Positions 8,267 through 16,235 of a DNA stretch of 64,000 nucleotides are shown here, piece by piece. The stretch comes from Vagococcus carniphilus (lineage in GTDB: Bacteria > Bacillota > Bacilli > Lactobacillales > Vagococcaceae). Numbering within the stretch: position 1 is the stretch's first letter; each line of letters opens with the position of its first letter. The translations under genes were made by a program, and so were the position numbers. Below the pieces are notes generated by a model. That model had not been told where the DNA came from, did not search any database, and saw nothing but the letters and a program-made list of their open reading frames with translations. The DNA is taken from the NCBI RefSeq assembly GCF_014397115.1, contig NZ_CP060720.1:326001-390000 (forward strand), given 5' to 3'.

Positions 8267-9937
8267 TCAAAAAAGAGGCTGACCCAAAAGTCTCTTAAAA
8301 CAAAACAAGAATTCTAAAATGAGGTTTATCATTTTGGAATTCTTGTTTTTTCTTATTTTTCTGTCTATATCCTTCCTAAATTTACTTAATTTTCTCAAAT
8401 TTAGAGCCATAAAGGCAAATCCTAACTCCTGTGTTACTTTATCTTGACCTCTAACCGAGAATCGATTGAACGACAAATTAGCCTTTAGGTTTCCAAAGGC
8501 TGGTTCTACGTCAATTTTTCTTCGACGGTAAATCGCTCCTGTTACATCATCGCTCAAAAGCTCTCTTGCGTGAGCTTTAAAATATTCCCAGTTACCATTT
8601 TTTTGAATGACTCTACTTTTATTACTTTTTGCTCGGGTACACAAAGATCTGACAGGGCAATCTATACATGTTTCACATTCATACATTTTTAACTGTTTTG
8701 TAAATCCCTGTTTATCATTGCGAGTAGAGTAATTTCTAAAATGCAGTTCTCTATTGTTAGGACAAGTATAGCTATCTGTTAATTCATTGTATTTCCAATT
8801 ATTAGTAATGAATGGGTTTTGTTTATATTTTTTGGTCTGTTCTTTTTGATACATAGTGTAGGTGATTAATGGTGTTCTCTCAAAATCATCCAAGATGGCT
8901 TGATAGTTTTCTTCACTTCCATAACCGGCGTCAGCTACAATATAATTAGGTAACTCAAAATAAGATTCTTTGATAGTGGTCAAAAAGGGAATCATCGTTT
9001 TAAAATCTGTTGGATTTGAAAAAGTATCATAAGCTAGAACATATTGATTGTTGGTTGCGATTTGGATATTGTATGCCGGTTTCAGTTGACCATTCATCAT
9101 ATGATCTTCCTTCATTCTCATAAAAGTAGCGTCCATATCTATTTTTGAAAAACTATTTCTCTCTTTAAAAATCTGATATTGTTGCTTATATTTTTTCTTC
9201 CTATCACTGAATTCTCGAAAAGCCTTTAAGGCTTTTTTAGGTTCCTTTCTTTGACGACGGAGTTCTTTTCTAAGTGTAACGTCTTCTGTATCATCTATTT
9301 GTTCAGTCAACTCAGATACTTTAGTTTCAATAGAATCGGCAATGAGATTCAACTGTTTATCATCCCATTCCTCATCTTCATTATGAATCGACGGAATGAT
9401 TTTTTCTTTGACTAATTGTTTATAATATATTTTTGATTTTTCTGTTAGAGAATCGTCAAATCTGGTCGTACTCTTTCTCCAAACAAAACTATATTTATTG
9501 GCATTAGCTTCTAATTTGGTCCCATCAATAAAAATAGCATCTTCTTCAATCAATTTCTGCGAAACTAATTGATTTCTAAATTGAATAAAACACTCTTGAA
9601 GAATCGGCTGAACCAAAGGATTCACTCGAAAACGATTAATGGTTCTGAAGTTAGGAAATTGTGATTGAGTCAACCATCTAGTACGAATACTATCTTTAGT
9701 CATCGCTTCAATTTTTCTACCAGAAAAATTTGACTGTGTGTAGCCACATAAAATAAGTTTCAACATCATTCTTGGGTCGTAAGATGAGGTTCCCATTTGA
9801 TGATCAAAAACAGAAAAAACGTGACTTGGAATACTCTCTACTAATTCATTAATCGCGAAAGCGATGTCATTTTTTTCTAAATAAATTTCTAAATCTAGTG
9901 ATAATGTAACTTGTTTCATGTTATAATTTTTATACAT
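8267..9937 (-). CDS. IS1182-family DDE transposase
   Basis: Cuts and joins the ends of its own element. The 556-residue protein looks intact: an N-terminal DUF772-like region ('DPRMMLKLILCGYTQS'), then DDE residues in 'FIDGTKLEANANK', 'VADAGYGSEENY' and 'DVEPAFGNLKANL', and a Cys cluster ('CETCIDCPVRSLC') typical of these enzymes. ATG 9937 is chosen because GGGAG lies 8 bases upstream; an in-frame ATG further out (10018) has no such site. The last codons read through the left inverted repeat, and the TGA stop is formed at or just outside the element's edge. No frameshift is needed for expression. Confidence 0.93.
   Translation of the reverse strand: MYKNYNMKQVTLSLDLEIYLEKNDIAFAINELVESIPSHVFSVFDHQMGTSSYDPRMMLKLILCGYTQSNFSGRKIEAMTKDSIRTRWLTQSQFPNFRTINRFRVNPLVQPILQECFIQFRNQLVSQKLIEEDAIFIDGTKLEANANKYSFVWRKSTTRFDDSLTEKSKIYYKQLVKEKIIPSIHNEDEEWDDKQLNLIADSIETKVSELTEQIDDTEDVTLRKELRRQRKEPKKALKAFREFSDRKKKYKQQYQIFKERNSFSKIDMDATFMRMKEDHMMNGQLKPAYNIQIATNNQYVLAYDTFSNPTDFKTMIPFLTTIKESYFELPNYIVADAGYGSEENYQAILDDFERTPLITYTMYQKEQTKKYKQNPFITNNWKYNELTDSYTCPNNRELHFRNYSTRNDKQGFTKQLKMYECETCIDCPVRSLCTRAKSNKSRVIQKNGNWEYFKAHARELLSDDVTGAIYRRRKIDVEPAFGNLKANLSFNRFSVRGQDKVTQELGFAFMALNLRKLSKFRKDIDRKIRKNKNSKMINLILEFLFCFKRLLGQPLF
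8269..8299 (+). repeat. Left terminal inverted repeat of the insertion sequence
   Basis: Thirty-one bases that match the reverse complement of 10051-10081 exactly; the next inner base differs. This arm also encodes the last residues of the transposase. Confidence 0.9.
8302..8349. terminator. Strong hairpin inside the left end of the insertion sequence
   Basis: A roughly 20-bp stem with a single T-G wobble and a 6-base loop (arms 8302-8322 and 8329-8349). On the + strand it is followed by TTTTTTCTTATTTTT, so it should stop transcripts leaving yhaM. On the minus strand it is followed by TTTTGTTTT, so it can also end the transposase message. It lies within the transposase 3' coding region. Confidence 0.8.
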
Positions 9938-9996
9938 AAATAGCACTCCCTTTTGATTTGGTTTAGACGCTTTAATTATAAAGGATAGTGCTATTT
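9938..9996 (-). promoter_or_regulatory. Transposase promoter and start-region-sequestering inverted repeat
   Basis: On the minus strand AAATAGCAC (9996-9988) is repeated inverted as GTGCTATTT (9946-9938), which overlaps the end of the ribosome binding site and abuts the ATG. A -10-like TATAAT (9980-9975), or TTTATA with TTGACG 18 bases upstream, lies between the arms. RNA starting from this promoter would lack the first arm; RNA entering from the sortase side would contain both and could fold over the start region. Confidence 0.55.
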
Positions 9997-10006
9997 TTTT
10001 CGTCAA

Positions 10007-10044
10007 AAAAAGGAACAAAATCGTAAAAAGATTCTGTTCCTTTT
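10007..10044 (-). terminator. Terminator inside the right end of the insertion sequence
   Basis: On the minus strand AAAAGGAACA pairs with TGTTCCTTTT, extended inwards by AATC/GATT, and a run of T follows. It faces transcripts leaving the sortase gene, ending them before the transposase promoter. Confidence 0.75.
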
Positions 10045-10050
10045 ATTTTA

Positions 10051-10081
10051 TTTAAGAGACTTTTGGGTCAGCCTCTTTTTT
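10051..10081 (-). repeat. Right terminal inverted repeat of the insertion sequence
   Basis: Exact reverse complement of 8269-8299. It ends three bases from the stop codon of the sortase gene. Confidence 0.9.
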
Positions 10082-10084
10082 ATA

Positions 10085-10852
10085 TTAGTAGTAATTGGTT
10101 TGATCCATTTCGAAAGCTTCTTGCATTGATTTTGGTGAATCTTTTCCGTTAACTTTTCGGACAAGTTCACCTTGAACAATTAAACGGTTTGCTCCTGAAA
10201 CGTCACAAGTAACAAGCGTTACAAGTTCTTTTCCTTTAACGTCATCAATAACTTCTACTCGAGTTGGTTCAACGTATTCTTTGTATACTGTTTTATACTC
10301 ATAAATATATTCTAAGTCAGTTAAAAGAATGGTATCTCCTAATTCAACATTGACAAGTGGTGCAAATAAGAGAGAGGGTTCATACATATAGTGACTGGCT
10401 AAAGCGTAGTTACCTTCACCCATTCGCTGATCTTCCTTCATCGTACCAGCACCCACGGCTAAAACGTAATTAGAAACTCCTTTAAAAATAGGAAGATTCA
10501 TTTTAACACTAGGAATAGCAATTCCGCCAATTGTATCTAAACCAGTATCTCGTCCTTTAGTAGCTTGTGCGACTAAATTAAAATCAAGAGATTCAACTTG
10601 GTCAAAATCAAATGTGGCATCTTTTTTCTCATTCTTTTTAACATCAGCTCGTGTAACATTACTGATTGTATGTTTTTTGGTTGTATCTTTAACAAGATAA
10701 TTTTTTATTTGGTTGTTAAAAACAAGGGATAAACCTACTAATAACAGTAAAATCATTACGATATTAATAAGAGTATTTTTGATGATTGTACCAACCGATT
10801 TTTTTTTCTTTTTTTGATGTCTTGCTGCTCTATTATTTGTTTTTTTACTAAT
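10085..10852 (-). CDS. srtA: Class A sortase (probable AUU start)
   Basis: Membrane-anchored transpeptidase that cuts LPXTG-type proteins and attaches them to the cell wall. With the start proposed here it has 255 residues: a basic N-terminus ('SKKTNNRAARHQKKKKK'), a membrane segment at about 24-47, and the sortase barrel with catalytic His 154 ('ALASHYM'), Cys 216 ('TLVTCDV') and Arg 223 ('ANRLIVQGE'). The first in-frame ATG (10756) would cut into the membrane segment and remove the basic anchor, and no ribosome binding site precedes it. Upstream, AAAGGGGG is followed 8 bases later by ATT-AGT-AAA, with no in-frame ATG, GTG or TTG nearby. I therefore place the start at ATT 10852. Enzyme identity is secure; the start is inference. 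Confidence 0.9.
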   Translation of the reverse strand: MSKKTNNRAARHQKKKKKSVGTIIKNTLINIVMILLLLVGLSLVFNNQIKNYLVKDTTKKHTISNVTRADVKKNEKKDATFDFDQVESLDFNLVAQATKGRDTGLDTIGGIAIPSVKMNLPIFKGVSNYVLAVGAGTMKEDQRMGEGNYALASHYMYEPSLLFAPLVNVELGDTILLTDLEYIYEYKTVYKEYVEPTRVEVIDDVKGKELVTLVTCDVSGANRLIVQGELVRKVNGKDSPKSMQEAFEMDQTNYY

Positions 10853-10933
10853 CGGAATAACCCCCTTTTATAGAGTCTAGTCTATGATAACACAAATTAA
10901 ACAAAAATTGGAAAAAACCGAACTGAAGCTAGA

Positions 10934-10985
10934 ATATTACATAAGTATTTCGTGAAAATCGATTTCTTGTTCTCTTATGTAATAT
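10934..10985. repeat. Perfect 12-bp inverted repeat between srtA and the next gene
   Basis: ATATTACATAAG (10934-10945) and CTTATGTAATAT (10974-10985) are exact complements separated by 28 bases, which contain the smaller palindrome AAATCGATTT. The genes on either side diverge, so no upstream transcript needs ending here and no T-run follows. It looks like an operator or a regulatory structure. No regulator can be named. Confidence 0.5.
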
Positions 10986-11078
10986 AAATTTAATTTAAGA
11001 TAACCCATTTAGGATTCAAATTTTTAAAATAAATGGTATAGTTATATTAACGAAGATATAGTAAGAGCGAGGTGAAAG

Positions 11079-11855
11079 GTGTTGCAAGATTATTTGTATA
11101 TTCATTTAGATGCGATTAGTAATTCCATCTTATCAAAAGGAATGAGTCACGAAGATTTTAACCGTTATACAATTAATCGACCGGAAAACCTTCTTTTGCT
11201 GAATCAAAATGAACGAGAAGGCGAATATGAAACGCATACAGGGTTTCGTGTCATTCGAGGAATGGAAGAGGTTAATCAGTATTTTTCTCTAGTTGAGAGT
11301 CGTAGTCATAGAGAAATTAAATGGGTTGACTTTAATGAGTATGATGTTCTTAAACGTTTAACGCCCAATGAAATATCTGAATTATTGTACTTTGGGCACA
11401 TGAAAACTCAGTTACGTTCCCCTTTCTTTTATCAACTTCAAAATAATTTTGCATTCTTTGAATTAAATCCAGAAACAATTAAAATTTACTACCGAAATAT
11501 AGAAGATTTTTATCAGACATTATCTCAAAAGATAACTAATATTGTTTCAAGACAGGCAAGTGGACCTCGTACGTTTTTTAATCGGAAAACAGTGACGGTT
11601 AGTGAATTACCAAAAGATATGGTTAGTCATTTAAAAGGTGCTATGCAAGAGGGAATCGTTTTTAATTTTTCACAAGTCGGATTTGTTGATGATAAATATG
11701 TTGTGCCGATTCATGTGGTAGAAGATAATTTAAGAAAAGTAGATAACTATCATTTTAAGCAAGAAATAAAAATTGGTACATTGATTTATTCTCAAAAATC
11801 AAATGAATGGGAAATAGTAAAAGAAGAGTTTGAGTCAATTTTATTAAAGCAATAA
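11079..11855 (+). CDS. Uncharacterised cytoplasmic protein
   Basis: I do not recognise this 258-residue protein. It has no signal peptide, membrane segment or enzyme motif I can point to. It is rich in Asn, Phe and Tyr, and the middle ('LYFGHMKTQLRSPFFYQLQNNFAFFELN') suggests a compact alpha/beta fold. GTG 11079 or TTG 11082 could be the start; both follow GAGGTGA at usable spacing. It stands alone: divergent from srtA, with its own terminator, just before ddl. A weak promoter (TTCAAA, then TGGTATAGT with 16-base spacing) precedes it. Chromosomal base composition and the clean reading frame indicate a real gene. Confidence 0.75.
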   Translation: MLQDYLYIHLDAISNSILSKGMSHEDFNRYTINRPENLLLLNQNEREGEYETHTGFRVIRGMEEVNQYFSLVESRSHREIKWVDFNEYDVLKRLTPNEISELLYFGHMKTQLRSPFFYQLQNNFAFFELNPETIKIYYRNIEDFYQTLSQKITNIVSRQASGPRTFFNRKTVTVSELPKDMVSHLKGAMQEGIVFNFSQVGFVDDKYVVPIHVVEDNLRKVDNYHFKQEIKIGTLIYSQKSNEWEIVKEEFESILLKQ

Positions 11856-11857
11856 TT

Positions 11858-11911
11858 TAGGACTACTAGCCTTTGTGTTGACAAAATTGCCTAGTGGTCT
11901 TATTATTTTTA
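11858..11911 (+). terminator. Terminator before ddl
   Basis: AGGACTACTAG pairs with CTAGTGGTCTT through two G-T wobbles around a longer loop, followed by ATTATTTTT. Confidence 0.6.
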
Positions 11912-11926
11912 TATTAAAAAGGCCAA

Positions 11927-11956
11927 TTGGTTTTTTCAATAGAAATAAAGTATAAT
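11927..11956 (+). promoter_or_regulatory. Promoter of ddl
   Basis: TTGGTT (11927-11932) and TATAAT (11951-11956) are 18 bases apart, about 30 bases before the ddl start codon. Confidence 0.6.
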
Positions 11957-11986
11957 GAAGCTCTGACAAAGCTTAGGAGGACTAGC

Positions 11987-13039
11987 ATGAAAATTACTCT
12001 GATTTACGGGGGAAAAAGCGCTGAGCACGATATCTCAATTTTATCAGCCTTTTCAATTTTAAACGCTATCTATTACAATTATTATGAAGTACAAATTGTA
12101 TATATATCTAAAGATGGTCAATGGTTAAAAGGACCAATCTTTAATAAAGCTCCCGAATCAAAAGAGGTACTTAATTTAACTCTAAAAAATGCACAACCAA
12201 TTTTACCAAGTGACATTAAAGAAGCTAATAGCGTTATTTTTCCAGTTTTACATGGACCTAATGGGGAAGATGGAACTGTTCAAGGTTTGTTTGAAGTATT
12301 AGGCATGCCTTATGTAGGTGCAGGAGTGCTAGCCAGTGCTTGTGCAATGGATAAAATTGTAGCAAAACAGTTATTTCAACAAGTAGGAATTCCTCAACTA
12401 CCTTATGTATCAGTGATTAAACGTCATTACATGAACGAAAAAGAAGCTGTTCTTTCTGAGTGTGAAGGGACTTTAATTTATCCAATGTTTGTCAAACCTG
12501 CTAACTTAGGTTCAAGTGTTGGTATTAGTAAAGCTGAAACGAAAGAGGAATTAATTGAAGCGATTGAAAATGCCTTTAAATATGACCGCCGTGTAGTGGT
12601 AGAACAAGGGATTGAGGCAAGAGAATTAGAAGTGGCTGTTTTAGGAAACGATGAAGTCAGAACAACTGCTGCAGGAGAAATTGTAAAAGATGTCGCTTTT
12701 TATGATTATGAGTCAAAATATATTGATAACAAAGTAGATTTACAAGTTCCAGCAGACGTATCAGATGATGTTCATCTAAAAATGCAAGAATATGCTAAAA
12801 AAGCGTATATTGCTTTAGATGGAAGTGGACTAAGTCGTTGTGATTTCTTTTTAACAGCTAATAATGAAATCTTCTTAAATGAAGTAAATACATTACCAGG
12901 CTTTACGCAATTTAGCATGTATCCTTTACTTTGGGAGCATATGGGAATTAGCTACAGTGATTTATTAGAAGAGCTGATTCAACTTGCTAAATTACGTCAT
13001 GAAAAGAAACAAGCCATTGAATTAGGTCAAATGAGCTAA
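11987..13039 (+). CDS. ddl: D-alanine-D-alanine ligase
   Basis: Joins two D-alanines with ATP to make the peptidoglycan precursor dipeptide. The 350 residues show the N-terminal 'GGKSAEHDISILSA', 'PVLHGPNGEDGT', the ATP-grasp lysine region 'MFVKPANLGSSVG', and the metal ligands in 'FLNEVNTLPGFT'. The omega-loop reads 'YDYESKYIDNK' with Tyr at the position that distinguishes D-Ala from D-lactate ligases (Phe in the latter), so the product should be D-Ala-D-Ala, the vancomycin-sensitive type. ATG 11987 follows TTAGGAGG; an earlier in-frame start at 11927 falls inside the promoter. It pairs functionally with murF downstream, despite a terminator between them. Confidence 0.95.
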   Translation: MKITLIYGGKSAEHDISILSAFSILNAIYYNYYEVQIVYISKDGQWLKGPIFNKAPESKEVLNLTLKNAQPILPSDIKEANSVIFPVLHGPNGEDGTVQGLFEVLGMPYVGAGVLASACAMDKIVAKQLFQQVGIPQLPYVSVIKRHYMNEKEAVLSECEGTLIYPMFVKPANLGSSVGISKAETKEELIEAIENAFKYDRRVVVEQGIEARELEVAVLGNDEVRTTAAGEIVKDVAFYDYESKYIDNKVDLQVPADVSDDVHLKMQEYAKKAYIALDGSGLSRCDFFLTANNEIFLNEVNTLPGFTQFSMYPLLWEHMGISYSDLLEELIQLAKLRHEKKQAIELGQMS

Positions 13040-13065
13040 GCTGAACAACCATGTTCAGCTTTTTT
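13039..13065 (+). terminator. Terminator between ddl and murF
   Basis: A perfect stem AGCTGAACA / TGTTCAGCT with loop ACCA and a T-run, starting right at the ddl stop. I see no strong promoter in the 27 bases left before murF, so murF may depend on read-through. Confidence 0.85.
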
Positions 13066-13091
13066 GTTGATTTTTTAAAGGAGAGGAAAAA

Positions 13092-14462
13092 ATGAACTTA
13101 ACGATAAAGGACATTTTTCAAGCGGTAGGCGGGAAAAATGAGGAGATATTACAAACGGAATTTTCAATTGAACAAGTAGAGTTTGATACAAGAAAAGTAG
13201 TTAATAATACATTGTTTATTCCTTTAAAAGGAAATAGAGACGGTCATGAGTTTATCGAACAAGCTTTTTCAATGGGAGCTTGTTTGACGTTATCAGATCG
13301 ACCTTTGGAAGTGAATGTTCCTTATATCTTAGTTGAAGATACGCTAAAAGCATTTCAAGAGTTAGCCAAATTTTATTTGAAAAAAATAAATCCTAAAGTC
13401 TGTGCTATAACAGGAAGTAATGGAAAAACAACGACTAAAGATATGACTGCTTCAGTTTTAAGTACAACGTTTAAAACATATAAAACTCAAGGAAATTACA
13501 ACAATGAAATTGGTTTACCTTACACGATCATGAGCATTGATGAGCAGGTGGAAGTGCTTGTTTTAGAGATGGGAATGGATCGTAAAGGTGATATCGAATT
13601 GTTAACTTCTATTGGGCAACCAGATGTGGCAGCAATCACTATGATTGGTGAGTCTCATATTGAGCACCTTGGCTCAAGAAGTGGCATTGCTTCAGCTAAA
13701 ATGGAAATTGTTTCTGGTCTTAAAAAGGATGGAACTTTAATTGTTCCAGAGGATGAACCGCTACTTAAACCATTATTAAAAGAGGTAACTCAACAGGTTA
13801 AAACATTTGGTTTAACTGACGAGGGTGACTATCTAGGAGCTATTGTTGAAGAAACTAAAAATCATACAACATTTACTGTTAATCGATTTAAAGGAGAAGT
13901 CTTTAGTATTCCAGTTTTAGGAAAATACAATGTAGGTAACGCACTAATTGCGATGGCTGTAGGTGAAGCATTAGGTGTTCCAGTTGAAAATATCAAACAA
14001 GGTTTAGCGACATTTGATTTGACTAAAAATCGAACAGAATGGCTAGAGACGAAAAATGGTGTTCAAATCTTAAGTGATGTTTATAATGCGAATCCAACAG
14101 CGATGAAATTAGTCTTAGATTCTTTTTCAAAAATTAAGAGTCAGGGCCGAAAGATAGCTGTTTTAGGAGATATGTTAGAGCTTGGACCTGATTCAGGTAA
14201 GATGCACCAAAGTGTGGGAGCTCATATTGATCCATCACAAATTGATGTTGTTTATTTGTATGGCTCAGAAATGAAGCATTTGTATGCTGATTTAAAAGGG
14301 AAATATCCTGAAGAAAAATTAGCTATTTATGATACTTCAGAAAAAGAAGAGATGACAAAAGCAATTGGCCAAGAAATTAAGTCGTCTGATACTGTTTTTC
14401 TGAAAGCAAGTAACGGAATGGGATTAAAAGAGGTGGTGGACAATTTATTAAATAATCATTAA
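13092..14462 (+). CDS. murF: UDP-MurNAc-tripeptide D-Ala-D-Ala ligase
   Basis: Adds the D-Ala-D-Ala made by Ddl to the UDP-MurNAc-tripeptide, the last cytoplasmic step of precursor synthesis. The 456 residues show the Mur ligase order: N-terminal UDP-binding domain with 'VEFDTRKV...FIPLKG', the ATP P-loop 'TGSNGKTTTKD' near 112, 'YNNEIGLP' near 138, and 'DVYNANPTAM' in the C-terminal domain. ATG 13092 follows AAAGGAGAGG. Gene length and motifs are normal for the family. Confidence 0.95.
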   Translation: MNLTIKDIFQAVGGKNEEILQTEFSIEQVEFDTRKVVNNTLFIPLKGNRDGHEFIEQAFSMGACLTLSDRPLEVNVPYILVEDTLKAFQELAKFYLKKINPKVCAITGSNGKTTTKDMTASVLSTTFKTYKTQGNYNNEIGLPYTIMSIDEQVEVLVLEMGMDRKGDIELLTSIGQPDVAAITMIGESHIEHLGSRSGIASAKMEIVSGLKKDGTLIVPEDEPLLKPLLKEVTQQVKTFGLTDEGDYLGAIVEETKNHTTFTVNRFKGEVFSIPVLGKYNVGNALIAMAVGEALGVPVENIKQGLATFDLTKNRTEWLETKNGVQILSDVYNANPTAMKLVLDSFSKIKSQGRKIAVLGDMLELGPDSGKMHQSVGAHIDPSQIDVVYLYGSEMKHLYADLKGKYPEEKLAIYDTSEKEEMTKAIGQEIKSSDTVFLKASNGMGLKEVVDNLLNNH

Positions 14463-14476
14463 TAGATGTAGTTCTA

Positions 14477-14505
14477 TTGAGAATTTTAGTAGAATGTGAT
14501 AGTAT
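14477..14505 (+). promoter_or_regulatory. Promoter of cshA
   Basis: TTGAGA (14477-14482) and TAGTAT (14500-14505) are 17 bases apart, with an extended TGA before the -10. This leaves a leader of about 75 bases before the start codon, long enough for cold or autoregulatory control as seen for other DEAD-box helicase genes. Confidence 0.6.
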
Positions 14506-14589
14506 TACACGAATGCTCGTTTTCAATTTTTTTTCATAAAGAATGAGAGATGATTGACGACTGAGGCAGAGTTATTAGGAGGATATCAT

Positions 14590-16146
14590 TTGAAATTTAG
14601 TGAATTAAAATTAGACAAACAGTTATTAAAGGCCATTGAAACTATTGGTTTTGAGGAAGCGACACCTATTCAAAGTGCAACGATACCATTGGCATTAGAA
14701 GGCAAAGATGTTATTGGACAAGCTCAAACAGGAACTGGTAAAACAGCGGCGTTTGGATTACCAATGCTTGAAAAGATAGATACAGAAAAAGCTGTGTTAC
14801 AAGGTTTAGTTATTGCTCCCACAAGAGAATTAGCTATCCAAACACAAGAAGAAATTTATCGTTTAGGTAAAGATAAAAAAATTAAAGTTCAAGCCGTTTA
14901 CGGTGGAGCTGACATTGGTCGTCAAATCCGCTCATTGAAAAATAAACCACATATTGTTGTGGGAACACCAGGTAGAATGCTTGATCACATTAACCGTCGC
15001 ACATTAAAATTAGAAACAGTTGAAACTTTAGTTTTAGATGAAGCAGACGAAATGTTAAACATGGGATTCTTAGAAGATATTGAAGCAATTATCTCTAAAG
15101 TGCCTGAAGAAAGACAAACTTTATTATTCTCAGCAACAATGCCAGATAGTATTAAACGCATTGGTGTTAAGTTTATGAAAGAACCTGAACACGTTAAAAT
15201 CAAAGCAAAAGAAATGACAGCAAACTTAATTGATCAATATTTTGTTCGTTGTAAAGAATTTGAAAAATTTGATATTATGACACGTTTATTTGACGTTCAA
15301 AACCCAGATTTAACAATCGTATTTGGCCGTACAAAACGTCGTGTAGATGAATTAGCTCGTGGATTAGAAATGCGTGGTTATAAAGCAGAAGGAATCCATG
15401 GTGATTTACCACAACATAAACGTATGAGCATCTTAAAAGCATTTAAAAATGATGAAATTGATATTTTAGTAGCGACAGATGTGGCTGCACGTGGATTAGA
15501 TATTTCAGGTGTATCACATGTTTACAACTACGATATCCCTCAAGATCCAGAAAGCTACGTTCACCGTATTGGTCGTACTGGTCGTGCTGGTAAAGAAGGT
15601 ATGTCAGTAACATTCGTTACACCAAACGAAATGAGCTACTTACATGTTATTGAAGATTTAACTAAGAAAAAAATGACACCACTTCGTCCACCTTCTAAAA
15701 AAGAAGCGATTGAAGGACAAATTGGTTCAGCTGTTGCTCAAATTAAAGATTTAATGGTTGAAAACGGCTTAGAGTCTTATCAAGATGCAGCAAGTGATTT
15801 GTTAGAAAGTTATTCAGCAGAAGATTTAGCTGCTTTATTAATTAAACAAATTGCTAAAGATGATGCATCAGAAGTACCAGTTAATATCACACCAGAACGC
15901 CCATTACCATCTCGTAAAGGTCGTGGTGGCGGTGGTCGCGGAGGAAACAACCGTGGTGGCCGTGGAAATTACCGTGGTAACAACAACCGTGGTGGTAACC
16001 GTGATAACAACCGTAAAAAAGAACAATACAACAAGAAAAAACGTACAGATAACAGCAAACCAGGTGAAAATCGTAAGCGTAGTAACAATAACAACGCTAA
16101 TAAAGATAAATCTCGTGGATTTGTTATCCGTAACAACGCTAAATAG
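14590..16146 (+). CDS. cshA: DEAD-box ATP-dependent RNA helicase CshA
   Basis: Unwinds RNA in ribosome assembly and mRNA decay. The 518-residue protein has a Q motif ('TPIQSATIP'), 'AQTGTGKT', 'PTRELA', 'DEAD', 'SAT' and '[10 protein letters not shown]' in the order of a DEAD-box core (about 1-370). After it come a helical dimerisation-like region (about 385-430) and a basic tail rich in RGG and Asn repeats (about 447-515) that binds RNA. TTG 14590 is chosen because TTAGGAGGAT lies just upstream and translation begins at the Q-motif helix '[12 protein letters not shown]'; an in-frame start at 14554 has no such site. The repetitive tail codons reflect protein composition, not a DNA repeat. Confidence 0.93.
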   Translation: MKFSELKLDKQLLKAIETIGFEEATPIQSATIPLALEGKDVIGQAQTGTGKTAAFGLPMLEKIDTEKAVLQGLVIAPTRELAIQTQEEIYRLGKDKKIKVQAVYGGADIGRQIRSLKNKPHIVVGTPGRMLDHINRRTLKLETVETLVLDEADEMLNMGFLEDIEAIISKVPEERQTLLFSATMPDSIKRIGVKFMKEPEHVKIKAKEMTANLIDQYFVRCKEFEKFDIMTRLFDVQNPDLTIVFGRTKRRVDELARGLEMRGYKAEGIHGDLPQHKRMSILKAFKNDEIDILVATDVAARGLDISGVSHVYNYDIPQDPESYVHRIGRTGRAGKEGMSVTFVTPNEMSYLHVIEDLTKKKMTPLRPPSKKEAIEGQIGSAVAQIKDLMVENGLESYQDAASDLLESYSAEDLAALLIKQIAKDDASEVPVNITPERPLPSRKGRGGGGRGGNNRGGRGNYRGNNNRGGNRDNNRKKEQYNKKKRTDNSKPGENRKRSNNNNANKDKSRGFVIRNNAK

Positions 16147-16154
16147 ACTGTTTT

Positions 16155-16185
16155 AAAGCTAATACTTTTGGTATTAGCTTTTTTT
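16155..16185 (+). terminator. Terminator after cshA
   Basis: Perfect stem AAGCTAATAC / GTATTAGCTT with a TTTTG loop and a T-run. Confidence 0.85.
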
Positions 16186-16203
16186 ATTGAAAATCTTTAT
16201 AAT
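16174..16203 (+). promoter_or_regulatory. Possible promoter of acpS
   Basis: TTAGCT and TATAAT (16198-16203) are 18 bases apart. The -35 element lies within the cshA terminator stem. The -10 is good, the -35 weak. Confidence 0.4.
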
Positions 16204-16235
16204 AAATTTAGGAAGATTCGGTAAAGGAGAAAATT

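Larger units (their letters stand above)
8269..10081. mobile_element. Complete IS1182-type insertion sequence
   Basis: About 1.8 kb bounded by 31-base perfect inverted repeats at 8269-8299 and 10051-10081 (outer part AAAAAAGAGGCTGACCCAAA). It carries one transposase gene on the minus strand. It sits between yhaM (+) and the sortase gene (-): the left end is 12 bases after the yhaM stop and the right end 3 bases after the sortase stop. I see no flanking direct repeat: the adjacent bases are 'tacatc' on the left and 'atatta' on the right. The terminal A-run could belong to the target rather than the element, so the exact ends are uncertain by up to 6 bases. Confidence 0.9.

Noticed and set aside
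8255-10095. Target-site duplication flanking the insertion sequence
   Set aside because: The flanks differ on either side of the repeats, so no duplication can be supported.
15900-16100. Repeated CGTGGT-like units that could suggest a CRISPR or tandem repeat
   Set aside because: They are codons of the basic RGG tail, with irregular spacing and no unique spacers.
15851-16156. Long Val/Thr-rich open frame in another phase of the cshA tail
   Set aside because: It mirrors the RGG/Asn codon repeats of the helicase tail and has no ribosome binding site.
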